A stretch of 35,474 nt of DNA from CAIVND01 sp035532075 (GTDB taxonomy: Bacteria > Actinomycetota > Acidimicrobiia > Acidimicrobiales > Bog-793). Below are positions 1-8,025 of the stretch, one piece after another. The DNA is taken from NCBI GenBank assembly GCA_035532075.1, contig DATKRV010000090.1, positions 1-35,474 of the forward strand. The letters are read 5' to 3'. Position 1 is the stretch's first letter. Every line of letters begins with the position of its first letter. Below the pieces are notes generated by a model. That model was not told where the DNA came from. It made no database searches and worked only from the letters and a program-made list of their open reading frames with translations. The translations under genes were made by a program, and so were the position numbers.

Positions 1-1
1 C

Positions 2-841
2 GCGCTCACCGAGGCTGGCTATGTCGGTGAGGACGTCGAGAACATCTTGCTCAAGCTGATCCAGGCCGCTGACTATGACGTCAAGAAGGCCGAGACAGGG
101 ATTATCTATATCGATGAGATCGACAAGATCGCGAGAAAGTCGGAGAATCCCTCGATCACGCGTGACGTCTCGGGCGAGGGTGTGCAACAGGCGCTTTTGA
201 AGATTCTCGAAGGAACCACCGCCTCGGTTCCTCCCCAGGGTGGCCGGAAGCACCCGCATCAGGAGTTCATCCAGATCGACACGACGAACATCTTGTTCAT
301 CTGTGGTGGAGCCTTTGCGGGCCTTGACCGGATCATCGAATCTCGTATCGGCAAGACCGGAATTGGATTTCGCGCCGATGTGAGAAAGAACAAGTTCCAA
401 GACGAGGGCAAGCTGATGCTCGAGGTCTTGCCAGAGGACCTTCTGAAATATGGTCTGATTCCCGAGTTTGTCGGTCGTCTTCCAGTCGTCAGCGCGGTCT
501 CGAACCTCGATCGCGACGCTCTTGTGCAGATCCTTGTAGAACCGAAGAACTCCCTCGTCCGCCAGTTCAAGCGGGTCTTCGAGCTTGACAACGTCGAGCT
601 CGAGATCACTGATGACGCTCTCGAGTCGATTGCCGACCAGGCACTCTTGCGTGGCACGGGTGCGAGAGGACTGCGGGCGATCATCGAAGAGGTGCTTCTT
701 GAGGTCATGTATGACCTTCCGAGCCGAACCGATGTCGGTCGGTGCGTGATTGATCGTTCGGTCGTGCTCGAGCACGTCGCGCCCACCCTGGTTGCGCGCG
801 TCGACGACAAGTCCGACCGCACCCGCCGCGTCGCCTCCTGA
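2..841 (+). CDS. clpX: ClpX, ATP-dependent Clp protease ATPase subunit (5' end outside window)
   Basis: AAA+ unfoldase that recognises tagged or damaged proteins and feeds them into ClpP in the cytoplasm. About 279 C-terminal residues are present and the frame is open to the left edge, so the zinc-binding domain and Walker A lie outside the window. Visible ClpX hallmarks, in order, are the GYVGED pore loop at the very start, Walker B in YIDEIDKIARK, the stretch SITRDVSGEGVQQALLKILEG, the RKH loop in GGRKHPHQ, sensor 1 in NILFICGGAFAGLD, IPEFVGRLP, and sensor 2 in GTGARGLR. The stop is TGA at 839-841. folC follows after 22 bases, probably in the same transcript. Identity is very secure; only the N-terminus is unknown. 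Confidence 0.97.
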   Translation, partial: ALTEAGYVGEDVENILLKLIQAADYDVKKAETGIIYIDEIDKIARKSENPSITRDVSGEGVQQALLKILEGTTASVPPQGGRKHPHQEFIQIDTTNILFICGGAFAGLDRIIESRIGKTGIGFRADVRKNKFQDEGKLMLEVLPEDLLKYGLIPEFVGRLPVVSAVSNLDRDALVQILVEPKNSLVRQFKRVFELDNVELEITDDALESIADQALLRGTGARGLRAIIEEVLLEVMYDLPSRTDVGRCVIDRSVVLEHVAPTLVARVDDKSDRTRRVAS

Positions 842-863
842 TCAATAAAGAGCGCGTAGCGAA

Positions 864-2231
864 TTGAGCGCGGCAGATCTTTCTTCCTTTGGTGATGCAC
901 TCGCCTGGCTCGATCGCCATATCAACCTCGAGGCGATCGAACGCGGCCAGGCTGGCAGGGCCGCCGAGCCAACCCTTGAGCGCATCGCAGCACTCCTTGG
1001 GGTGATGGGAGATCCGCAGCGCTCGTATCCGAGCATTCACATCACCGGAACGAACGGCAAGGGTTCGACGACAAGGATCGCAACAGCGCTATTGCTCGCG
1101 CGAGGACTTTCGACCGGCACAATCACGAGCCCGCATCTGCAACAGATGAACGAGCGCATCACGAGAGACCTCTTTCCGATCTCTGATGAAGAGTTGCTCG
1201 AGATCCTCGTTGCGCTTGAGACGCTCGAGGACTTTGTTCTCTCAAGCGGTGCACTTTCGATGGCTCCGACCTGGTTCGAACTTGTCACCGCAGCTGCCTA
1301 CCGATACTTCGCGGACTGCGCGGTTGATGTTGCAGTTGTCGAGGTTGGTCTCGGCGGCAGGTATGACGCGACGAACGTAATCGATTCAGAGGTAGCCGTC
1401 ATCACCAATGTCGAACTCGATCATGTTGAAATTCTCGGGCCGACGCGCGCACACATCGCGAGCGAGAAGGCAGGAATCATCAAGTCTTCATCGATCGTCG
1501 TGATTGGCGAACAAGACGAGGAGATCGTCCAGATCTTTGCCGATGAGGCGCAACGTGCAGGTGCAAGAGACCTTTGGCGTCGAGGACGCGACTTTGAATG
1601 CACGAACAACACCGTTGCTGTCGGTGGACGTGTACTTGACATCAGGACACCCGGAACAAACTACGAGGGACTCTTCCTTGGACTGCATGGCGCTCATCAG
1701 GGGGACAACGCCTCGCTTGCGCTGAGTGCGGTCGAGGCGTTCTTTGGAGCACCAGTCCATGAAGATGTCGTCGTCGAGGCCTTTGCGAAGGTCAAGGTCC
1801 CCGGTCGTCTCGAGGTGGTCGCCCGAGACCCACTCGTGATCCTCGACGGCGCGCACAACGGGGCAGGCGCGAAGGTGCTCGGTGATGCAATGCGCGAAGA
1901 TTTTGGGTCAGTTGAGCGCATCATCGTGGTGATGGGCTGCCTGCGTGGTCGCGACCCGCGGGCGCTCTTGGTTGCAATGGGCACTGAACGCGTCGCCGAG
2001 GTCATCTGCTGTGAGCCAGCCTCGCCAAGGGCACAGCATGCGAGCGCGATTGCCGAGGCGATTGGAGACCTCGGACCAAAGGTGCGGGTCGTGCCAGACG
2101 TCGAAGAGGCGCTTCTCGTTGCCCGATCGGAGGCGCGCGAGCCCGACGCGGTGCTCGTGATGGGGTCGCTCTACGTCGTCGGCGCTGCGCGAGGGTCGAT
2201 TGGCCGACTAGCCTCTCTTGGTCGTGAATAG
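864..2231 (+). CDS. folC: Folylpolyglutamate synthase / dihydrofolate synthase
   Basis: Mur-ligase family enzyme adding glutamate to dihydropteroate and reduced folates with ATP. The 455-residue protein has the P-loop GTNGKGST at about residues 62-69, followed by a TSPHL segment, the motif EVGLGGRYDATN in the middle, and LDGAHN at the start of the C-terminal glutamate ligase domain. Length is normal for FolC. The chosen start is TTG at 864; the first residues (MSAADLSSFGDALAWLDRHI) align with the usual FolC beginning, but no strong Shine-Dalgarno is visible, so a shifted start is possible. The 3' end overlaps the ndk start by 8 bases. In many actinobacteria valS stands between clpX and folC; here it does not. 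Confidence 0.93.
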   Translation: MSAADLSSFGDALAWLDRHINLEAIERGQAGRAAEPTLERIAALLGVMGDPQRSYPSIHITGTNGKGSTTRIATALLLARGLSTGTITSPHLQQMNERITRDLFPISDEELLEILVALETLEDFVLSSGALSMAPTWFELVTAAAYRYFADCAVDVAVVEVGLGGRYDATNVIDSEVAVITNVELDHVEILGPTRAHIASEKAGIIKSSSIVVIGEQDEEIVQIFADEAQRAGARDLWRRGRDFECTNNTVAVGGRVLDIRTPGTNYEGLFLGLHGAHQGDNASLALSAVEAFFGAPVHEDVVVEAFAKVKVPGRLEVVARDPLVILDGAHNGAGAKVLGDAMREDFGSVERIIVVMGCLRGRDPRALLVAMGTERVAEVICCEPASPRAQHASAIAEAIGDLGPKVRVVPDVEEALLVARSEAREPDAVLVMGSLYVVGAARGSIGRLASLGRE

Positions 2232-2634
2232 AACCCTGGTTATTTTGAAGCCCGATGCCGTAGAACGTGGCCTGATCGGCGAGATTCTTGGACGTTTTGA
2301 GCGCCGCGGCCTGAAGGTTGCTGCCGCAGAGCTCCGGATTGTCAGTGAAGATGTTGCCAAGTTGCACTATGCAGAGCACAAAGAGCGCCCATTCTTTGGG
2401 GATCTCGTCGCCTTCATCACCCGCTCGGCGTCTCTGGTGATGGTGATGGAGGGTCCGACAGACACCTGGAAGATCGTCCGGACGATGATGGGGGCGACCA
2501 ATCCTGCCGATGCTGGGCCTGGAACGATCCGCGGGGACTACGCGACAGACCTCGCCGAGAACCTCATCCATGGATCAGATGGCCCTGAGGCCGCGGCTCG
2601 CGAGGTTGCACTTTTCTTCCCGGGTCTTGCCTAG
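2224..2634 (+). CDS. ndk: Nucleoside diphosphate kinase
   Basis: Transfers the gamma phosphate of ATP to other NDPs through a phosphohistidine, balancing the NTP and dNTP pools. The 136-residue protein starts MNRTLVILKPDAVERG, the standard Ndk N-terminus, and carries the active-site motif NLIHGSDG with His near residue 116, preceded by the ATNPADAGPGTIRGD nucleotide-binding stretch. I chose GTG at 2224 over TTG at 2218 because family members begin two to four residues before RTLV. It overlaps folC by 8 bases, so translation is probably coupled. Length is typical of bacterial Ndk. Confidence 0.96.
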   Translation: MNRTLVILKPDAVERGLIGEILGRFERRGLKVAAAELRIVSEDVAKLHYAEHKERPFFGDLVAFITRSASLVMVMEGPTDTWKIVRTMMGATNPADAGPGTIRGDYATDLAENLIHGSDGPEAAAREVALFFPGLA

Positions 2635-2707
2635 AACCGGGAGAGGGAACGACTCGTGTCCGCCGGGAAAATGCCGTCAGGCAATTGAAAGGCAGATGCG
2701 CGAACAT

Positions 2708-2775
2708 GGTTAGGTTCAACAACGTCGGTGCAGTCGTGCCAAGGTCGCGGATCACCTAACCTCTAACTTGTTGAA
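2708..2775 (+). promoter_or_regulatory. mreB leader with two interleaved inverted repeats
   Basis: Upstream of mreB, arm A (GGTTAGG, 2708-2714) is directly followed by arm B (TTCAACAA, 2715-2722). Their exact reverse complements occur in the same order downstream: A' (CCTAACC, 2755-2761) and B' (TTGTTGAA, 2768-2775). The order A-B-A'-B' is that of an H-type pseudoknot or of two mutually exclusive hairpins, not of one nested hairpin. TAGGTT at 2711-2716 also fits a TAnnnT -10 box, so the start of transcription may fall inside the element, and the repeats could be protein-binding DNA sites instead. The mreB start is 22 bases downstream. The pairing is seen; the function is inference. Confidence 0.4.
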
Positions 2776-2796
2776 AGCGGATCTGGAGCTCTAGCT

Positions 2797-3828
2797 ATGC
2801 GCGAAAAGACCTTTGGTTTTGTCGGCCGTGATATGGCCGTCGACCTTGGAACTGCAAATACCCTCGTCTACGTGCGAGGTCGCGGCATCGTGCTCAATGA
2901 GCCATCCGTCGTCGCCATCAATGTCAATGACAACCGACCGCTCGCGGTCGGCATCGAGGCAAAGATGATGATTGGCCGTACTCCGAGCAATATCCAGGCG
3001 ATCCGCCCGCTCAAGGACGGCGTCATCGCGGACTTCGAGATCTGCGAGATGATGCTGCGCTATTTCATCCGCAAAGTGCATTCGCGCCGTTTTGCAAAGC
3101 CGCGAATGGTGATCTGTGTTCCCTCTGGCATTACCGGCGTGGAGAAGCGCGCGGTTCAGGAGGCCGCGGAGTATGCGGGTGCGCGCAAGGCATACATCAT
3201 CGAAGAGCCCATGGCAGCCGCGATTGGAGCAGGCCTTCCGATCAATGAGCCAACAGGGAATATGGTTGTCGACATCGGCGGAGGTACCACCGAAGTCGCC
3301 GTCATCTCACTTGGCGGCATTGTCGTCAGTCAATCGATCCGCGTCGGTGGTGATGAACTCGACGAGGCAATCATCGATTTCGCGAAGCGGGAGTTCTCGC
3401 TCGCGCTCGGCGACCGTACTGCAGAGGAGATCAAGATCGCGATAGGTTCCGCGTGCGAACTCGAGGAGGAGATCGGCGCCGAGATCCGTGGCCGCGACCT
3501 TGTGACCGGTCTTCCTAAGACGGTTTTCGCCTCCTCAAAGGACATTCGTCGGGCGATCGAGGACCCGGTGGCGAAGATTGTCGAGGCGGTCAAGGCGACG
3601 CTCGACAAGACGCCTCCCGAGCTCTCGGCGGACCTGATGACGAGGGGCATCTATCTCACCGGAGGTGGTGCGCTGTTGCACGGCCTCGCGCAGCGACTGA
3701 TGAACGAAACGCAGATGCCGATCGTCGTCGCGACCGATCCGCTCAACTGTGTCGCGTTGGGAAGTGGAATGTGCCTTGAGGAGTTCGACATGCTCCGTGA
3801 CGTCTTGACGTTTTCATCGTCGCGCTGA
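2797..3828 (+). CDS. mreB: MreB, rod-shape determining actin homologue
   Basis: Bacterial actin that forms short membrane-bound filaments guiding lateral peptidoglycan synthesis. The 343 residues match the usual MreB length. Actin-fold ATPase motifs are visible: phosphate 1 in MAVDLGTANTLVYVRGRGIV, phosphate 2 in MVVDIGGGTTEVAVISLGG, and the adenosine motif in IYLTGGGALLHGL. The ATG at 2797 is preceded by a CTGGAG ribosome binding site. It is the first gene of mreBCD-PBP2 and its leader holds unusual repeats (2708-2775). The product works with MreC, MreD, PBP2 and normally RodA. Confidence 0.97.
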   Translation: MREKTFGFVGRDMAVDLGTANTLVYVRGRGIVLNEPSVVAINVNDNRPLAVGIEAKMMIGRTPSNIQAIRPLKDGVIADFEICEMMLRYFIRKVHSRRFAKPRMVICVPSGITGVEKRAVQEAAEYAGARKAYIIEEPMAAAIGAGLPINEPTGNMVVDIGGGTTEVAVISLGGIVVSQSIRVGGDELDEAIIDFAKREFSLALGDRTAEEIKIAIGSACELEEEIGAEIRGRDLVTGLPKTVFASSKDIRRAIEDPVAKIVEAVKATLDKTPPELSADLMTRGIYLTGGGALLHGLAQRLMNETQMPIVVATDPLNCVALGSGMCLEEFDMLRDVLTFSSSR

Positions 3829-3847
3829 CTGATTCGAGTCTGTTGCC

Positions 3848-4669
3848 GTGGCGATAGCTCGTGGGAGCAACCAGCGACTGACACTTCTGATCCTCTTGTT
3901 GATCTCGGTGACGGTCGTGACGCTCGACTACCACGGAGAGGTTTCGCGCGCGATCGGGCACGTGAGAAATGGCGTGATGGATGTTCTATCGCCCTTCCAG
4001 AGGGCTGCCGACTCGATATTGCATCCGATCGGCGACGTCTTCGCTGGTGCAATCCATTATGGCCAGCTGAGTACCCAAAACAACCAACTGCGCGCGCAGA
4101 TAGGCATCTTGCAACGCAGGACAGCGCTGCAGAACTACTCGCTTGCTGCGGCACGTCAGATCGAGATCCTCAATCGCCTTACGTTTACCAACATCTCTTC
4201 GGTCGATGGGCAGGTCATCGCGCCAGCTGCCTCGAATTTCCGCCGGACGATCGAGATCAATCTCGGTACGACAGAAGGGGTCGGACCGGGAATGCCGGTC
4301 GTTGGCACCTCTGGCCTGATCGGAACGATCATCAGCTCGACTGGCTCTGCATCGATTGTCGAACTCATCCTCGACGCGCATTTCGGAGTTGGTGTTTTGC
4401 TCGGCCCGACGTATTTCCGAGCGACCGGAGCCGGTACGGGACTCTCGCTTGAACAGTTGCAATCGACGTCGGTTATCCCGCACATCGGACAGGTGGCGAT
4501 CACGAGCGGACAGGACAACGGGGCGTATCCCCCGGGCATTCCAGTCGGCGCGGTGACCTCGGTCACCAAGAGTGCCTCGGGTCAGCTCTCCCGGGTTTCG
4601 ATCTCGCCCTCGGTGAACTTTACACAGATTCAATACGTCACGGTTTTGCAGTGGCTGGCTCCTGCGTAG
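3848..4669 (+). CDS. mreC: MreC, rod-shape determining protein
   Basis: Periplasm-facing scaffold that activates PBP2 in the elongation complex. The 273-residue protein begins with a short basic tail and one membrane anchor at about residues 10-27 (rich in L, I, V), then a coiled-coil-like segment rich in Q, L and N at about 75-110, and the MreC beta domain, including GVGPGMPVVGTSGLIG. Length is typical. The start is GTG at 3848, 19 bases after the mreB stop, and it lies in the mreBCD operon. No oddities seen. Confidence 0.93.
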   Translation: MAIARGSNQRLTLLILLLISVTVVTLDYHGEVSRAIGHVRNGVMDVLSPFQRAADSILHPIGDVFAGAIHYGQLSTQNNQLRAQIGILQRRTALQNYSLAAARQIEILNRLTFTNISSVDGQVIAPAASNFRRTIEINLGTTEGVGPGMPVVGTSGLIGTIISSTGSASIVELILDAHFGVGVLLGPTYFRATGAGTGLSLEQLQSTSVIPHIGQVAITSGQDNGAYPPGIPVGAVTSVTKSASGQLSRVSISPSVNFTQIQYVTVLQWLAPA

Positions 4670-4717
4670 CCATGACAGACGCGCCCGCGTTGATGAGATT
4701 GATGAGATGGTGCCGTC

Positions 4718-5263
4718 GTGCTTGAAAGCATCACCTGGCTCAAGGTGGCGGGCGTCATCGTGCTCTCGATGTTCATCCAGGATGTCCTCTTGAACCAGAT
4801 CGTCATTCTCGGTTCCCATCCTGATCTCATGCTCGTCCTTCCGATCACCGCAGGAATTGCCGGAGGGGCAGAGGTCGGGGCCGTTATTGGTTTCTTCGGC
4901 GGAATCGCCGCCGATCTTGTCCTCTCGACACCCTTTGGGCTGAGCGCTCTTGCCTACGTGGTGATCGGTTACGCCGTTGGCTCGTTTATCGCCTCGCCTT
5001 TGGGTCATGATTTTTACAGCGCACGGGTTTTTGGCACCACGCTCGGCTGCATATTCGGAACGCTGTTCTATGCAGTTGTTGCCGCGTTCATTGGGCAGCC
5101 GGGCATCTTGAACTCCCAGCTCATCGTGACCACGGTCATTGTCGGTCTTGGAGGTCTCGCCCTAGCCATCCCCGTGTTTCGCGCCTGGGGCTGGGCTTTG
5201 AGTGACACGCAAAGATTCAGTTTAGGTTCTCGCATGCCGAGTGGTGGCAGCGCGTTGCGCTGA
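4718..5263 (+). CDS. mreD: MreD, rod-shape determining membrane protein
   Basis: Small integral membrane partner of MreC in the elongation machinery. The 181 residues are mostly hydrophobic, with about five membrane segments, and the sequence has the expected LILGSHPDLMLVLPI-like first loop (here VILGSHPDLMLVLP) and the GFFGGIAADLVLSTPFGLSAL segment that typifies MreD. The start is GTG at 4718, 48 bases after mreC. The stop at 5261-5263 lies just before the chosen start of the PBP2 gene. Confidence 0.9.
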   Translation: MLESITWLKVAGVIVLSMFIQDVLLNQIVILGSHPDLMLVLPITAGIAGGAEVGAVIGFFGGIAADLVLSTPFGLSALAYVVIGYAVGSFIASPLGHDFYSARVFGTTLGCIFGTLFYAVVAAFIGQPGILNSQLIVTTVIVGLGGLALAIPVFRAWGWALSDTQRFSLGSRMPSGGSALR

Positions 5264-5273
5264 TGGTCGCGTC

Positions 5274-7340
5274 ATGGTGAGTCGCCGGTATCGATGGCCC
5301 CAGCGAAGGCACACCCCACATCTCGGTCGACGCGATCTTGCGAGTCGTCTGCGTCGCCTGCGCACTCCGCGACCGACAGGATCACTGCGTCCCGTTCAGT
5401 CGGTGCGGACGAGACGTCGTTCGGGAGCGTTTGACGAACAGCGCGGCGCGCGCATCGGGCTACGTCTCAAGGTCGGGGCGGTTACAGTGGTCGCGTTGTT
5501 CTGCCTGCTCGGTGCACGACTTTATTCATTGCAGATCGTCAACGGATCCCAACTGAACGGCATCGCTCGCCAGACGGCCCTGAAAGACGTCGAGATTCCG
5601 GCAATGCGTGGGGAGATCTTTGCCAGGGGTGGTGGAGCGGCGGGGGTGCTCGCGGGCAATCGCTCAGAGTGGGTCATCTCGATAAGCCAGCAGAACGCCC
5701 AGCAAAATCCCCAGGCGATTGGCGCGCTTGCCGCGCTGTTGCCAAGCGCTACGGTGAGATCGATCCAGACTGAACTGCAGAGCAACCAGTACGCGACCTA
5801 TCAACCGATCCCGATCGCCACGGGCGTCTCACCGACATCGGTGCTCTACATCCAAGAGCACCCCTCGCGCTTTCCCGGCGTGATCGCGAACCAGGCCTAT
5901 ATCCGCACCTATCCCTACGATGGGCTTGCCGCGCAGACGATCGGATATGTCGGTGACATCAACTTGCAAGAGCTCAAGGCGCTCCAGGGCGCGGGTTATA
6001 CCGCACAGAGCCAGATCGGTCAGAGCGGACTCGAGGCGCAATATGAACCACAGCTGCGTGGTGCGACGGGCATCCAGCAGATTGAGGTGGGTCCGGCCGG
6101 AAATGCCGTCTCTACGGTCTCGCGCACATCGTCGATACCTGGTGACAACCTCTATCTCAATATTGACCTTGGCCTCGAACAGGCCACCTCGAATGCACTC
6201 GCGAACCAGCTGAGGCTTCTGCGCACCGGTGGCAATGCCGTCGCGGCGGATTTTGGCGCAGCGGTGGTGCTTGATGCACAGACCGGGGCGGTGCTCGCGA
6301 TGGCGAGCCAGCCGACGTACAACAACAATGAATGGATCCCGTATATGTCGACGAAGAATTATTCGACATTGCTCAACGAGACCGGACGACCTCTGAACAA
6401 CTATGCGATCGCGGGACCTGAGGCGCCGGGCTCGACGTTCAAGCTCGCGACTGCGACCGCAGCGCTTGATGATGGACTCATCACGGGTTCGACGCTCTAC
6501 GACGATACGGGCACCTTTACCATCGGCAGTCCGCCGAACATCAAGGTGCTCCACAATGCCGGAGGAGAGGTGCTTGGAGTGATTAATGTCTCGCTCGCCA
6601 TCGGTGAGTCGAGCGACATCTTTTTCTACAATCTCGGAGCAAGGTTCTGTCAGCAAAATGTTGGCTGTCCAACGCAGATTCAGCAGTACGCAGCAAAGTA
6701 TGGTTTCGGTGATGATCCCGGTATCGATCTCCCGGGTGCTGCAGCTGGTCAGGTCGACGGTCCACAGCTGAGAAAGCTGCTGCACCAGCTCGATCCTGCG
6801 GCTTATCCGAGTTCAACGTACTACCAGGGTGACAATGTCGAGACCGCGTTCGGTCAGGGTGAGACGCTCGTCACGCCACTCCAACTCGCAGAGGCGTACG
6901 CGACGTTCGCGAACGGTGGTACGCGCTACGCGCCACAGATGGTAGCCGCAACGGTCACTCCCTCTGGAGCGGTCGACCGGATCGCGCCAAAGGTGCTCGG
7001 TCATGTTGCGCTTCCAGCATCGACGTACCAGCCCATGTTGCAGGGATTCGAGGACGCCACACAGTATTCGAAGGGGACCGGTTATGGCGCCTTCATTGGT
7101 TTCAACTTCAAGAGCTGGAACGTTGCGGGCAAGACCGGTACAGCGACGTCAACGAGGTTGATCCAGCCAACTTCGTGGTTTGTCGCGTTCGGAGGACCGC
7201 GTAACGCTCCTCCGAAGTATGTCGTCGCAGTCGAGGTCGATCAGGGTGGATACGGAGCGGCCGCCTCAGCACCGGTCGTACGGAAGATCTTTGATTACCT
7301 CCAGCGGCACGGGGTCTCACCGTTGCGGATTTCGAAATAG
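5274..7340 (+). CDS. mrdA: Penicillin-binding protein 2, class B transpeptidase
   Basis: Transpeptidase that cross-links peptidoglycan during lateral growth. Taking ATG 5274 as start gives 688 residues: a very basic cytoplasmic tail (about 1-60, many Arg), one membrane helix at about 65-84, the PBP dimerisation domain, and the transpeptidase domain with STFK (387-390, nucleophile Ser), SSD (446-448) and KTGTA (620-624). The SSD form of the second motif is usual for PBP2. GTG 5241, overlapping mreD, and GTG 5277 are alternative starts; no clear ribosome binding site decides. It ends the mreBCD cluster. The rodA/sfr glycosyltransferase that usually follows in actinobacteria is absent here. Confidence 0.93.
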   Translation: MVSRRYRWPQRRHTPHLGRRDLASRLRRLRTPRPTGSLRPVQSVRTRRRSGAFDEQRGARIGLRLKVGAVTVVALFCLLGARLYSLQIVNGSQLNGIARQTALKDVEIPAMRGEIFARGGGAAGVLAGNRSEWVISISQQNAQQNPQAIGALAALLPSATVRSIQTELQSNQYATYQPIPIATGVSPTSVLYIQEHPSRFPGVIANQAYIRTYPYDGLAAQTIGYVGDINLQELKALQGAGYTAQSQIGQSGLEAQYEPQLRGATGIQQIEVGPAGNAVSTVSRTSSIPGDNLYLNIDLGLEQATSNALANQLRLLRTGGNAVAADFGAAVVLDAQTGAVLAMASQPTYNNNEWIPYMSTKNYSTLLNETGRPLNNYAIAGPEAPGSTFKLATATAALDDGLITGSTLYDDTGTFTIGSPPNIKVLHNAGGEVLGVINVSLAIGESSDIFFYNLGARFCQQNVGCPTQIQQYAAKYGFGDDPGIDLPGAAAGQVDGPQLRKLLHQLDPAAYPSSTYYQGDNVETAFGQGETLVTPLQLAEAYATFANGGTRYAPQMVAATVTPSGAVDRIAPKVLGHVALPASTYQPMLQGFEDATQYSKGTGYGAFIGFNFKSWNVAGKTGTATSTRLIQPTSWFVAFGGPRNAPPKYVVAVEVDQGGYGAAASAPVVRKIFDYLQRHGVSPLRISK

Positions 7341-7697
7341 TCGGTTTTGAGTGATTTGATGCGGCTCCGTCGCCCGCTTGTCAGTTGCCTGCATGGCCCA
7401 GAAATCTCTCATCTCAAGAATGCCTTGTGTGACCTAACCGCCTGAGCGCCGTCGACCGACTCCGCCCCGCAAGTCGATTGCTGAGCGGGTCAAGTTTCTG
7501 GTGCGCATCGGCATCACCGGAGCGATCGGCCGCCCGATTTTGAGAACTTGAGGGAATTGGGCTGTGGCCACAGGGCATTCGCGGTCATCTAATCTGCGCC
7601 GATGTACTGGTTTACGTCGCCAGGTGCCGCACGGCCCTGTTTGGTGAGGGCGTCGTCAGGCTGGCGAAAACGTCTCCCGTGTCTCGACGCCGGCAGG

Positions 7698-7727
7698 TCA
7701 ACGGCGCGGGGGGTGACCCGATAGACT
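7698..7727 (+). promoter_or_regulatory. Candidate rng promoter
   Basis: A -10 box TAGACT at 7722-7727 lies 18 bases after a weak -35 (GTCAAC, 7698-7703). The same TAGACT box serves rplU in this window. Transcription from here would give a ~290-base leader before rng. An ATG at 7737 stands ten positions after the end of the box, the same distance as at rplU and the proB leader ORF; it opens a 122-codon frame ending at 8105 that overlaps the rng start out of frame. Confidence 0.4.
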
Positions 7728-7934
7728 GGGCGCAGGATGAAAATCAACCTGCGTGGCCGGGCTTTTTGCTTGGTCGGCTCAGCAATTCTCACCGTTCAGG
7801 CGACACGGCCCCTCCGGTCCGCGTCGCCCCGTCCTGTTGCCCTTTCCGGCGGTCGCTGTCCCGTCACGTTGTCTGCGGGTTTGAAGAACGCTCCGGAAGA
7901 GGAAAAGTCCGCTTGTTACGACCGCCCCCGCGTT

Positions 7935-7968
7935 GCGCGCACGATGCCTCCGGCTCTTGCATGCGCGC
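7935..7968 (+). promoter_or_regulatory. Hairpin in the rng 5' leader
   Basis: GCGCGCA (7935-7941) pairs with TGCGCGC (7962-7968), extended by an inner TGC/GCA helix after a three-base bulge. It lies about 60 bases before the rng start. RNase E genes in other bacteria are autoregulated through structured leaders; whether this one works that way is inference. Confidence 0.35.
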
Positions 7969-8025
7969 TGATGCCGAGGCCCACCGCATGCCGTTCTGGC
8001 CTGCGTGGAAGAAGGGAACACCTCC

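Larger units (their letters stand above)
7341..8025 (+). other. 685-base gene-poor gap between the PBP2 gene and rng
   Basis: I find no convincing protein gene or known RNA here. It sits where rodA (sfr) stands in Streptomyces-type mre clusters, but I saw no RodA-like residues in the frames I read. It contains a candidate promoter (7698-7727), a 12-bp palindrome CTGTGGCCACAG at 7562-7573, a second TAATCT box at 7590-7595 seven bases before an ATG (7602) opening a 41-codon frame, and a hairpin at 7935-7968. The last ~290 bases are probably the rng 5' leader. Confidence 0.5.

Noticed and set aside
7562..7573. Palindrome CTGTGGCCACAG as an operator
   Set aside because: A 12-bp palindrome is expected several times by chance in 35 kb, and it has no second copy nearby.
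7890..7915. GAGGAAAAGTCC in the rng leader, similar to the RNase P RNA P4 element
   Set aside because: One extra A breaks the consensus and none of the other conserved RNase P RNA blocks is found in the surrounding gap.
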